DNA of 57,747 nt from UMGS973 sp045599945 (GTDB lineage: Bacteria > Bacillota > Clostridia > Peptostreptococcales > Anaerovoracaceae): contig JAZRWY010000101.1 of NCBI GenBank assembly GCA_045599945.1, positions 1 through 57,747 on the forward strand, given 5' to 3'. This document shows positions 23,565 through 32,566 of this stretch, in pieces. The notes under the pieces were generated by a model. The model was not told where the DNA came from, searched no databases, and saw nothing but the letters and a program-made list of their open reading frames with translations. Both the position numbers and the translations under genes were made by a program. The first letter of the stretch is position 1. Every line of letters starts with the position of its first letter.

Positions 23565-26500
23565 TTTTTTTCTCCCTCATCTAATTTCTTTACTGCTTCA
23601 AGAACACGTCTGCTGTTATTCTTATCCCTGTATACGAAGAATGCATCTCCTCTTTCCTTATACATATCCTTCAGTCTGCAGTCGTTTTCTATGTATCCGA
23701 TGATGGTGTCTACTGCATCATCATAATCGACACAGACTTCACCGAATCCGTCTCTGTAATACTCAAAGTACCCGTCTGCACCTGTATGCCTTTCGCCAAA
23801 GGTATCGATATCGTATTGCGTATATATTACAGGAATGCCAAGATATGCCGCTTCAAAAGCTGCACTGGAGTAGTCCGTCAGCAGAAGTGCGGATTCACCG
23901 ATCAGCCGGTTGGTATCTGCTGCTTCCTTGCCCACACAGATGACATCATTCTCATCAAAGTCATTGCACTGCTTCATGAAAGATGGATGCAGATAATAGT
24001 CTCCGGTATATCCATGGCTGCGCATGCATTCGAGAAGTCTCTCATCGTTGATCAGTCTGTTATAGTATTTGAAATATTCGCTTTCCTTGAAATCCGGAAC
24101 GTATTCTCTTTCACTTGTGCCCGGAATCAGCGCTCCTGCATATTCCTTTCTCCAGGTTGGAAGGAATACAATCTTCTTCTGGGTATTCTTATCCAGCCCG
24201 TCATGCCTTGGAAGACCTGTAATCATTGGTTCTCCGTGGTCATATCCGTAGCCGTTCTCCTCATCCAGAAGTGCTTCATATTCCCGTTTTCCGCAGGTTG
24301 CATAAAGCTTCGCATTGACAGCAAACTTGCTGGTCCATGAAGACTCATTTCTTGTCATGACACCATGAATCAGCCAGATGTAATCCCAGTCACAGAGATC
24401 TTTGTAGAATTTCTTGTCTGCACCGAAAACATAATCCGGTGACAGACTTCCTCTTGTATCGATGATTTTATCTGCCAGCATCATCTTCAGCTTATAGTCT
24501 TCCGTATATGGCTGTATGGTCCTGCCATACTGCTTGACAATCCGGTAGTCTGCACAGTTTTCATCAATGATGAAATATGCATCATACTGATCTCTGTCTT
24601 CCCAGGTGGAGAAGAACTTGAATGCTTCGATGGCACTGTCCTTTGCTCTTGTTTCGTTATCTCTGAAAATCCAGATTGGTTTTTCCTTCTTTGCTGCAAG
24701 CTCGTGATACTTATTTCTCAATGCCACAGCATCTTTTTCTCCGTTTTCCTTCAGAAAAGCAGCGACTCTGCTCTCATGCAGCCTGTGGTTTTCCGGCGTA
24801 TCTGCTGAAATGCTGAAATGCTTTTCGTGATACAGAACAAGATGCCCGCCGCCTGCAAAATAGTTCCACGGGTTATAGTTTTCAACCTTTGAGAATTCGC
24901 CGCAGTTCAGATGTACCGGCGATACGGCAAAACCGTCGGTCAATGCGAAATTGTAATTCTTTCCATCTTCACAAGGAAGTTCAAAGCGGAATCTTTCAGC
25001 TTCGCAGGTCTTTTCATCAAACAGTCCCTTGCCGTTTCTCAGCGGCCAGCTGGTAATCTGAGGCCCGTAGTAGTTTCCCTGCTCATCCATGACCATAAGA
25101 CGGATTCTTCCGCCGAACATGCTCAGAAAATCATAGCCCTCGAAGATCAGTTTTCCTCCGCGGATCTCCGAAATGATCAGATAGACCAGTTTTCCTTTCT
25201 GCGTGCTGATTGTTTTCCTGCTGTACCGATAGATGATATCCTTTCCTTTCAGATAGACCTCATCATCCGGCTCGAGCGTCTTTTTCATCAACCACAGATA
25301 TTCCTTGTTATATGGAAGCATGGTATCGACTGCGATTCTCTTATTGGATACCAGATACAGCACATCCCGGATCAGTTCATCATACTCTGCGCGCTCCTCG
25401 TCGCTCAGCGTGTTCACATATGCAGGAATTCCGTTTCCGAACGCATACTTGATGCTTCTGAGCATCCGGTTTCCTCTTCTCTTGGAGATGATTTCCCGTT
25501 CTGCGTTTACTCTAAGCAGCTGGCAGTAGGATTCTGTAAGCATTTCAAATCGCTGCTCCACCGACTCTGCTTCATTGATCTCATCCAGTGTATATGGAAT
25601 GACATCTTCCGGCATGTCCGCAATTCGTCCGGCGATGGATGCTTTTCTTTTTTCTGCTTCCGCTTCCATCATCTCTTTCCGCTTCTCGTAATGCTCGTCT
25701 CTTCCGAGCCTGTCTGCTATGCCGATTCTATATTCGTCCGGTTCGAGCCGCTCTGTAAGAACGGTTTTTGTCCCTGTAAATTTTCCTTTTCCATGGATGA
25801 CAATGCCATATGCTCCGGAGCGATATGTTCTCACAGATTTGATGACATAATCTTTTCCTTCTGCCAAAAGCCTGCCGTTATATGTAACATCGCATTTCGC
25901 CAGCCTTCTTGCTGCATCTCCAACCACAGCATTTCTGAATTCTGCCGCATTGATGTTTTCAAGAATCTTAAATCTCTTCCGCTGAATGCCATGAAATCTT
26001 CCTTTCCCTATCAGCAGTACAGTGCCTTTTCCGGCATCGATATTTTTCAGATAATGCCTTCTGTAATCCACGCCTTCCGTCAGATACTCGTCTTTGTACT
26101 TCAGATTGAAATTCTGATGACGGACCGGACGTCCGCAGTATGGAAGGTCTCTTCCCTCTTTTTCCAGAGTTGTCGCCTTGATGCTGACTCTTTCCCTGTT
26201 CTTTATGTCCTTTATGATCTGGTCATAGCATCTCTTTGTATTCTGGTTATCGTGGAATTCCACGATAAAGCGGAATTTCTCCAGCTGCTCCTCCGTATGC
26301 TCCTGCGCAAGATAATTCTTTTGAATCAGCGCTTTCAGATCGCTAAAGTCCCTGCTGATATCCGAAAAAGCAGTCTCTTCATCCAGCATCAGGCCGCAGC
26401 CCAGTTTTTTTAGACACATTTCCTTATCTTCCCAGCAGAACAGAACATTACATCCTCTATAAAATGCATCATATGCAATGGAGGAATAGTCTGTAATCAG

Positions 26501-27910
26501 GAGCTGAGTCTCTCTCAGAAGCTCATCATAAATCCACTGCTCCGGAATGTATTTCCCGATCGGTGTCTCATTGAAGCAGTCTTTGATCAGCGGATGCGGC
26601 GTTAAGATAACCTTATCCTTCAGCTCTTCCGGAATCTCATTTAAGATGCTGCATACAAACTGATAGTAGGTGCTCTCTTCCGGACTGTTTCTGATGATGT
26701 TATATTCAAAGTCTCTGCTTGTCGGCATGATCAGAATCTTGTCATGGGTTTCATTTCTATATGACTGGTCAAACTTCGGAAGCCCCGCAACAATCAGATC
26801 CTGCTGGGTGAAATTGCCGCCCTGGATGAAATGATCGGCTTCCGCCTGAGAGGATACAACGATTTTGCAGTTGTTTCCAAATCCCTTGGAGTTCTTCTTG
26901 AAGTACGGATTCTCCTTCAGTGTATACATGTACATGATTCCGTGCTGCAGGAAGTAATAGTTGTACTGCTCATCATCGATTCTCTTCCGGATTCTCCAGT
27001 CGCTGACATTCAGATCAAAGACATGATTCATGGTCTCTGTTGCAATGAATGTATCTGCTGCAAAGAACATCAGATAATGCTTGAATGTATTCTTATATAT
27101 GATATTTTTTCTGTATTTCTCCTGAATGCGCGGCAGATGATCCGATTCTCTGTCAATCAGGAAATATGCATTCGTCTCACCTTCATCCAGGAATTTCTCA
27201 TAAAGGACGGAAGCGCTTTCTTCGTATTTTGATGCAAACTTCTCAAAGAACAGAATCGCCTTTCCATATTTGAACTTCAAAACTTTTGCAAGAATGGAAG
27301 CCCACCGGATTCTTCTTTTCTCCTTCGGACTGTCCAGAATGCTGGTCTCCCTGCACGTGATGCACATGGCATTTCCTGCATTGCTATACAGAAATACCGC
27401 ATTGTCATCTTTTACAAAAACGTCCGAGAAGTATGGTCTTTCTCCATTCAGAACATGGGAGCGGGTGCTTCTGTCATCCGCATAATCTCTCAGATACAGA
27501 TATTCCAGCGCCCGGCGGTATCCCAATCCCTGCTCGTCCTCATAAATGAACAGAATGGTAGAACTCTTCGCCTTGAATGCCATGGGATCAATTTCAATGT
27601 CCACATGAAATCCATGGACATGCATGCCCTTTTCTTCTCTGTATGAACGGAACTGCACTTCAAACGGCTGCCCTGCCACTTCCAGACTGCAGCCCTGAAG
27701 CGGCTCTTTCGACATCGCCGTATACAGACTGCCGTCAAGGCTGAATCCCTGCTGTGTCTTTTCAATCTTTTCTACAGATGTTCTGAAGTCCACCAATGCA
27801 TTGAGCACCTTGTTTTCTGAACCGCTGACATCTATCAGATTTCCGTCCGCATATTCAAAGATGAAATCATTCTTTTTCTTTAATTCTACACCTTTAAGAT
27901 TTAAACTCAT
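23561..27910 (-). CDS. Giant double CDP-glycerol glycerophosphotransferase (1449 aa)
   Basis: Very long cytosolic polymerase with two transferase domains. The N-terminal unit (~215-575) is close to the 697-aa paralogue: FLQHGIMYMYTL, LTPHPLIKD and LITDYSSIAYDAFYRG. Two beta domains of surface-protein type follow (~595-735: YLKNIDAGKGT and GKGKFTGT). Next is a charged helical linker (~755-900) and an extra N-terminal-like domain (~900-1050). The C-terminal unit (~1090-1445) has LIHGVMTRNE, YLHPSFM and LLTDYSSAAFEAAYLG. This could be a dual-activity polymerase making an alternating or primed polymer. Start 27910 (AGGGAAAG upstream) is chosen over ATG 27922. Confidence 0.87.
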   Translation of the reverse strand: MSLNLKGVELKKKNDFIFEYADGNLIDVSGSENKVLNALVDFRTSVEKIEKTQQGFSLDGSLYTAMSKEPLQGCSLEVAGQPFEVQFRSYREEKGMHVHGFHVDIEIDPMAFKAKSSTILFIYEDEQGLGYRRALEYLYLRDYADDRSTRSHVLNGERPYFSDVFVKDDNAVFLYSNAGNAMCITCRETSILDSPKEKRRIRWASILAKVLKFKYGKAILFFEKFASKYEESASVLYEKFLDEGETNAYFLIDRESDHLPRIQEKYRKNIIYKNTFKHYLMFFAADTFIATETMNHVFDLNVSDWRIRKRIDDEQYNYYFLQHGIMYMYTLKENPYFKKNSKGFGNNCKIVVSSQAEADHFIQGGNFTQQDLIVAGLPKFDQSYRNETHDKILIMPTSRDFEYNIIRNSPEESTYYQFVCSILNEIPEELKDKVILTPHPLIKDCFNETPIGKYIPEQWIYDELLRETQLLITDYSSIAYDAFYRGCNVLFCWEDKEMCLKKLGCGLMLDEETAFSDISRDFSDLKALIQKNYLAQEHTEEQLEKFRFIVEFHDNQNTKRCYDQIIKDIKNRERVSIKATTLEKEGRDLPYCGRPVRHQNFNLKYKDEYLTEGVDYRRHYLKNIDAGKGTVLLIGKGRFHGIQRKRFKILENINAAEFRNAVVGDAARRLAKCDVTYNGRLLAEGKDYVIKSVRTYRSGAYGIVIHGKGKFTGTKTVLTERLEPDEYRIGIADRLGRDEHYEKRKEMMEAEAEKRKASIAGRIADMPEDVIPYTLDEINEAESVEQRFEMLTESYCQLLRVNAEREIISKRRGNRMLRSIKYAFGNGIPAYVNTLSDEERAEYDELIRDVLYLVSNKRIAVDTMLPYNKEYLWLMKKTLEPDDEVYLKGKDIIYRYSRKTISTQKGKLVYLIISEIRGGKLIFEGYDFLSMFGGRIRLMVMDEQGNYYGPQITSWPLRNGKGLFDEKTCEAERFRFELPCEDGKNYNFALTDGFAVSPVHLNCGEFSKVENYNPWNYFAGGGHLVLYHEKHFSISADTPENHRLHESRVAAFLKENGEKDAVALRNKYHELAAKKEKPIWIFRDNETRAKDSAIEAFKFFSTWEDRDQYDAYFIIDENCADYRIVKQYGRTIQPYTEDYKLKMMLADKIIDTRGSLSPDYVFGADKKFYKDLCDWDYIWLIHGVMTRNESSWTSKFAVNAKLYATCGKREYEALLDEENGYGYDHGEPMITGLPRHDGLDKNTQKKIVFLPTWRKEYAGALIPGTSEREYVPDFKESEYFKYYNRLINDERLLECMRSHGYTGDYYLHPSFMKQCNDFDENDVICVGKEAADTNRLIGESALLLTDYSSAAFEAAYLGIPVIYTQYDIDTFGERHTGADGYFEYYRDGFGEVCVDYDDAVDTIIGYIENDCRLKDMYKERGDAFFVYRDKNNSRRVLEAVKKLDEGEKN

Positions 27911-27930
27911 TCTTTCCCTCATGCCTAATC

Positions 27931-29013
27931 CTAGGCTTCATCGTCTTCCGTCATGGATGATGCGGTTTCCGCTTCATCCTCCTGCTCTCTAGTTCTGATG
28001 CGCGGATCCATCTTCTTTATGGCCTCTTCCAGCGCCTCTTCCCTGATATATTCAACTTTTCTTCTGCGGTTTGCTTTTACATATCCTGCATATCTTTCTG
28101 CAAGCTCTTCAGATATTTCCGGAGATTCCGCAAGCAGTTTCCTGATTTCAACAATATCCTTTGTCATCAGGTAGGTGTCAAAGGCATGGTCAATCTCCTT
28201 GCTCGCTTTTACTGCCTTCTGAAAATTGTCTTCATATTTTCTGCGTTCCGCAAGAAGTTCTTCCCACTTCTCCCGGGGAATCATCTTTTTCAGTTCTTCT
28301 GATGAAAACTCCGGCATATCGATATCGTAGGCAAAATATCCAAGGCCCTTGCTGTGATTTGCTTTTTTGAGTCTGCCAAGAATTGCCTCGCGGATTTCAA
28401 ATACATGGCCGTCCACTGCCACCTCTGTGATTTTCTTTAGCGGCGCTGCCTGCAGCTTCGTATCTTCCACCCGCACATACTCCTGGGCAAATACATCCTC
28501 CCAGTTTTCCAGGGATACCAGAGAATCCTTTTTCCCTGTAATCTTTCTGATGCTGGATTTTCTGGTGAGCCTTGCTTTCAGTCCTGTCTTTTTGTTTTCC
28601 CGTTCCAGTTTTCTTTTCAGGCTTCTGACTTCTTTTCTATGGTCTGCCTTTTCTATTTCTGAAATCACCAGAAATGCCCCATAGTCTTCTGTCGTATCAC
28701 AATCTATCAGGTTTACAAATCCCGAATCCAGATTGACATACCTGTATCTGAAATCTACTGCATGGCTGTTGTTACCGGCATATTCCAGTTTTCTTCTGCC
28801 CTGCTTCGGACTGTTTTCCAGTGCGGAAATCAGTTTCCGGATTTCTCCATGCGGCATCATGACACGTATTCTTCTGTAATCCTCCATCAGTGCGCCGTTT
28901 TCAATCAGGTCGCGGCCTGCAGCACCGACCGGAGAATACTGAATGCCGTTTTCTCTGCACAGGTCATCGAATTCATACAGTAAATCTTTTAATGCTTCTT
29001 TATTCGTTTTCAT
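27931..29013 (-). CDS. Degenerate LicD-like protein (360 aa)
   Basis: The N-terminal ~120 residues follow the LicD pattern of the upstream gene (ALKDLLYEFDDLCRENGIQY aligns with its LLTEIDEICARN region). However, the catalytic WDDDVD box is replaced by a YRRIRVMM segment, so metal-dependent transfer is unlikely. The rest is charged and helical (Lys/Glu-rich, ~130-180 and 230-360) with an acidic tail. It probably acts as a partner or regulator of the active LicD. Its ATG overlaps the upstream LicD stop by 14 bp, exactly as in the second LicD pair at 52596/52609. Confidence 0.75.
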   Translation of the reverse strand: MKTNKEALKDLLYEFDDLCRENGIQYSPVGAAGRDLIENGALMEDYRRIRVMMPHGEIRKLISALENSPKQGRRKLEYAGNNSHAVDFRYRYVNLDSGFVNLIDCDTTEDYGAFLVISEIEKADHRKEVRSLKRKLERENKKTGLKARLTRKSSIRKITGKKDSLVSLENWEDVFAQEYVRVEDTKLQAAPLKKITEVAVDGHVFEIREAILGRLKKANHSKGLGYFAYDIDMPEFSSEELKKMIPREKWEELLAERRKYEDNFQKAVKASKEIDHAFDTYLMTKDIVEIRKLLAESPEISEELAERYAGYVKANRRRKVEYIREEALEEAIKKMDPRIRTREQEDEAETASSMTEDDEA

Positions 29014-30634
29014 AGATCTCTTCCTTCGGCACTATGCCAAAAAGTTCCTTTGCCTCTTTCCAGACAAATCCGTTCCGCGTATCATTGACTGCTCTTTCAT
29101 ACAGCGCCTTTGCCTCTTCCTTTCGTCCAAGACCATAAAGGGCATATGCTGCAAATCTTTCCAGTTCGCCGTCTGCGCCATGGATTTTCAGCGCACTCTC
29201 CGCCTGCTTCTGTAATCTCTCATAAGCAGCTTCATCATTCTTTTCTTTTGCCTCTTCATAGGAAAGCCAAAGTTCTGCTTTACTGTAGTCTATGATATCT
29301 GAATACTCCGTTCCGGATGCAAGGAGCTCCCGGACTTTATTCCGGTCCTTCATGTCAAAGATCTGAATGGACAGATTTCTGCAGAATTCCACTGCGTCGG
29401 CAGCCTTCTGCACCCTTTCGGATACCGGCTCGCGGAAGCGTCTGTTTCTCTTCGCCAGCAGTTTTCCTGCTTTATGATAATTCCCTGCGTATATGTAATA
29501 CATCATTGCAAGATACAGCAGGTCTTCATCCGTTTCCACATAAGTATCGCTGGTACCAAGGAACGGGTCATTCTGCACCAGGAAATATTCCTCCAGAAGT
29601 TCTCCCAGTGCATCCAGATCTCTGGACTTTAATGCCTCTTCCAGCGGCGCAAGAGCGCTGTATCTGCTCCTGATTCTTTCTGCATAGAGGTCTGCCTTGA
29701 CCTCTCCATAGATCTGATTCAGATGATCCTTGCTCTTCAGATTCTCCATCAGGATGGTCTTGCGATGTTCATATGCCTTGAAGATCTTCGCCTGATCAAT
29801 TCTCGGCATGTACATTTCAACAAATTTCTCAAACGGCTCATTCAGGTCAAGACTGGAATTATGGGTAATCATGCCGTCTGTTGGGGGAACAAACATCCAG
29901 TCATCGCCGTAGGCAATTCTGAAAGTCTCTTCCGGTTTTCCAACCAGCGGAAAATCTCTGTCCTCAAACCGGACATATTTGGGCTCTCCAAACATGTGCG
30001 CCGGATACATGAGGGATCTCTGTCCCCATCTCATACAGAAGGCTGCGCAGCCTTCTTCCGGTGTCTGCGTGAATTTCTCCTTCAGTTCTGCAAGGACTGC
30101 CTCCCGGCCTTCCTTTTCTGTTTTCTTCAGGCATTCATCATACAGATCGATATCAAAGTCCACATTCTTTGTCAATGTATTCTTGTTCAGAACAAAATAT
30201 GGAGAAAGAAGCTCTGCATAGACCTTCATGTTTCTCCTGTGTTCCCACTGTGCATCCGGGTCCTCCGGCATCGGATCCATGACAAAGAATTCAATGATCA
30301 GTCCGCAGCATTTTCCGCAGATGACCTGGGACCTCAGCATGAATGTGGTTTCCTTGTCCACATATCTGCCGATTGGATTGCAATAATATTCCGTATTTTC
30401 ATTGGTGATGAAATCTCTGTTTTCCTTCAGTTCTCCCGGCATCACCCGGCACAGCTTTTCCCAGTTGTCCCTGGTGATGTAGATGTCCACATCATCATCC
30501 CATGGAAGGAACCCTCCATGGCGCACTGCTCCAAGGGAGCAGCCTGCTGCCAGATAGTACGTGATCTGGTTTCTTGCGCAGATTTCATCGATTTCTGTTA
30601 ATAGTGTATATAACTTTGATTGTAACTGATTCAC
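29000..30634 (-). CDS. LicD-family phosphotransferase with TPR-like C-terminus
   Basis: A 544-aa protein. The LicD domain (~1-250) shows the nucleotidyltransferase-fold core: LGAVRHGGFLPWDDDVDIYI with the acidic triad at ~44-48. LicD proteins transfer phosphocholine or related groups from CDP-activated donors to teichoic acids or glycans. The C-terminal ~200 residues are helical repeats of TPR type (AMMYYIYAGNYHKAGKLL, YALYGLGRKEEAKALYERA), suggesting complex formation. Translation starts at GTG 30634 with AGGAG upstream. It sits between the GNAT gene and its degenerate partner. Confidence 0.9.
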   Translation of the reverse strand: MNQLQSKLYTLLTEIDEICARNQITYYLAAGCSLGAVRHGGFLPWDDDVDIYITRDNWEKLCRVMPGELKENRDFITNENTEYYCNPIGRYVDKETTFMLRSQVICGKCCGLIIEFFVMDPMPEDPDAQWEHRRNMKVYAELLSPYFVLNKNTLTKNVDFDIDLYDECLKKTEKEGREAVLAELKEKFTQTPEEGCAAFCMRWGQRSLMYPAHMFGEPKYVRFEDRDFPLVGKPEETFRIAYGDDWMFVPPTDGMITHNSSLDLNEPFEKFVEMYMPRIDQAKIFKAYEHRKTILMENLKSKDHLNQIYGEVKADLYAERIRSRYSALAPLEEALKSRDLDALGELLEEYFLVQNDPFLGTSDTYVETDEDLLYLAMMYYIYAGNYHKAGKLLAKRNRRFREPVSERVQKAADAVEFCRNLSIQIFDMKDRNKVRELLASGTEYSDIIDYSKAELWLSYEEAKEKNDEAAYERLQKQAESALKIHGADGELERFAAYALYGLGRKEEAKALYERAVNDTRNGFVWKEAKELFGIVPKEEIYENE

Positions 30635-30643
30635 GTCAATCTC

Positions 30644-31450
30644 CTATTTCCGAATGAGCTTTCCATACCGCGCTACCACAGGATTTCCTGTCTTTTCAAA
30701 GAACTCTCTGCGGTTTTCCTTTGTAACAAAAGTGAACCATTCTATTTTGCTGCCGTCCGGATTCCTCAATTCTCTGACAATGTGATTCTCTACTGCAGGG
30801 CCGAGTTTCTGCCCTCTGTAATCCTTATGGCAGATGGTCATGCCACGTACGGCAATGCCGTCGGAATTTGTCAGGGCGCCGCAATGAGCCACAATCTTTC
30901 CGTCCCTTCGGATAATGCTGCTGCCAAGGCCTCCCTGCATGCGTTCTCTGAACTGTTCCATCAATTCTTCCTTTGTATAGGAATCCCGGTATTCTTCATC
31001 CTCTGCCAGAAGCGCAGCGATTTCCGGAATATCTTCCATCGTTGCAATATATGCTTCTTTTTCTTCGCCGGTCTCTACCGCATCGCCTGTGAGATGATGA
31101 ATATATCCGTACTGCGTCTTATATTCACCTTCGAAGGCCGGCGCAAGACGGTCAATGATTTCTTTTCTTGCATTGACCATTGCAACTTTATATTCCCGGA
31201 TCAGCTGAACCAGCCCTTCCATGTCCCATTGCTGCGCATTGGAATATGCGGAAAAGCTGTCATGATACTTCATGACAACAAGTCTGTAGCTGTCATTATC
31301 ATCTTCCACCCACACTTTCAGGCCCGGAATGTTTTCATGATTTTCATCATACAGAAAAATATCTGTATACATGTAGATGCAGTTTTTTACATCAGGTTTC
31401 AGGAACTGCAACACCTTCTTCAGTTCCTCATTTGCCGCCTGTCTGATCAT
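30644..31450 (-). CDS. GNAT-family N-acetyltransferase
   Basis: A 268-aa acetyl-CoA-dependent acyltransferase. The C-terminal GNAT fold (~135-265) shows IVAHCGAL, then GMTICHKDYRGQKLGPAVENHIV, which contains the Q/RxxGxG/A-like CoA-binding loop in modified form. The N-terminal ~125 residues form a second diverged GNAT-like half. It follows the aminotransferase gene by 8 bp, so a plausible job is N-acetylating the amine made there (inference). ATG with GGAGTAAAG upstream. Confidence 0.82.
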   Translation of the reverse strand: MIRQAANEELKKVLQFLKPDVKNCIYMYTDIFLYDENHENIPGLKVWVEDDNDSYRLVVMKYHDSFSAYSNAQQWDMEGLVQLIREYKVAMVNARKEIIDRLAPAFEGEYKTQYGYIHHLTGDAVETGEEKEAYIATMEDIPEIAALLAEDEEYRDSYTKEELMEQFRERMQGGLGSSIIRRDGKIVAHCGALTNSDGIAVRGMTICHKDYRGQKLGPAVENHIVRELRNPDGSKIEWFTFVTKENRREFFEKTGNPVVARYGKLIRK

Positions 31451-31458
31451 CTTTACTC

Positions 31459-32535
31459 CTATGCTAATCTGTTATATATTTCTACGATTGTTTCCGCAAG
31501 TTTTACGGTTTCTTCTTCTGTCAGCGCACCTACGTGAGATACTCTGAATCTGTATTCTCCAGCTTCTCCGCCGCTTGGATTGATGAAATATCCAAGTGTA
31601 TCCTTTAATTCCTGTTCCACTGCCTTTGCCACCGGCTTATCAAAGATTACGGTAGTGATTGCATTGGATTTGCTGAAGGAAGGAATGGAGATTCCCTCTG
31701 CTGCAGCAATGATGCTTCTGAAAGCATCGGTTCTTCCCTTTACCTCTGCAAGTCTTGCTTCCAGTCCCTGATCTGTGATGTATTTCAGCATGTCACGGAT
31801 TTCAAAGCAGATACCTACAGCAGGTGTGAACGGTGTCTGGCCGCGCTTCATGTTCAGCATGTAATCGTTGAAGTCGAAATAGATATTTCCGATTTCTTCT
31901 GTACTCTTTACCATTGCGGCAGTCTTTTCATTCATCATGACAACGCTCATGCCCGGAGATACGCAGAGTCCTTTCTGTGTACTGATGATGACTGCATCGA
32001 TTCCGTTTGCATCCATGGCAAAATCATCACAGAGGAATGTGCTGATTGCATCCACAATCAGGAGTGTATCCTTTCCTGCCACAAACTTCTTGAACAGTTC
32101 GATGTCATAAAGCTGTCCCGTGGAAGTTTCATGAAGGTTTACAAGTACTGCCTTGTATTCATTGGCTGTAAACGGCTCGAAATGCTTCCATTCCAGAACT
32201 TCCATGTCTGCAAGACTGATGACGTCTGTTTCTGCACCGTGAATGCTGCAGATTTCCGAGAATCTCTTGCCGAAAGTGCCGCCTGCTACAACCAGCACTC
32301 TGTCGCCCTTACGGATCAGGTTCATGACAACAGCTTCCATTGCCGCTGTACCCGATGCTGTCAGATAGATTCCCTGTGAGCTTTCTGCAGTCTTCATGCA
32401 GTCTTTCAGCATGCGGTCTGCTTCCAGCATGACATCGGAGAAATCCTGATTACGGAAATATGGAATATCCTGTCTTCTTGTTTCCTTTGTAACCTCATAC
32501 ATTTCTGTAGGTCCTATGGTAAATAACTTTGTCAT
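31459..32535 (-). CDS. Class V PLP aminotransferase (AGXT/PhnW-like)
   Basis: A 358-aa fold-type-I aminotransferase. ASGTAAMEA binds the PLP phosphate (~60-70), Asp in LLIVDAIST contacts the ring nitrogen, and Lys in STQKGLCVSPGM forms the Schiff base. FTPAV and FRVSHVG match alanine-glyoxylate and 2-aminoethylphosphonate-pyruvate aminotransferases. In this locus it probably aminates a small carbonyl or phosphonate compound that is then activated by the neighbouring cytidylyltransferase. No phosphoenolpyruvate mutase gene is in the window, so an aminoethylphosphonate role is unproven. GGAAA site upstream; 31 bp after the fusion gene. Confidence 0.88.
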   Translation of the reverse strand: MTKLFTIGPTEMYEVTKETRRQDIPYFRNQDFSDVMLEADRMLKDCMKTAESSQGIYLTASGTAAMEAVVMNLIRKGDRVLVVAGGTFGKRFSEICSIHGAETDVISLADMEVLEWKHFEPFTANEYKAVLVNLHETSTGQLYDIELFKKFVAGKDTLLIVDAISTFLCDDFAMDANGIDAVIISTQKGLCVSPGMSVVMMNEKTAAMVKSTEEIGNIYFDFNDYMLNMKRGQTPFTPAVGICFEIRDMLKYITDQGLEARLAEVKGRTDAFRSIIAAAEGISIPSFSKSNAITTVIFDKPVAKAVEQELKDTLGYFINPSGGEAGEYRFRVSHVGALTEEETVKLAETIVEIYNRLA

Positions 32536-32566
32536 CTTTTTTTCCTTTCGTAAATATTACAATCTG

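Noticed and set aside
24911..26413. 500-codon open frame antisense to the giant transferase gene
   Set aside because: It is a mirror of the 1449-aa coding sequence, with Cys/Phe/His-rich composition, no domain and no ribosome-binding site.
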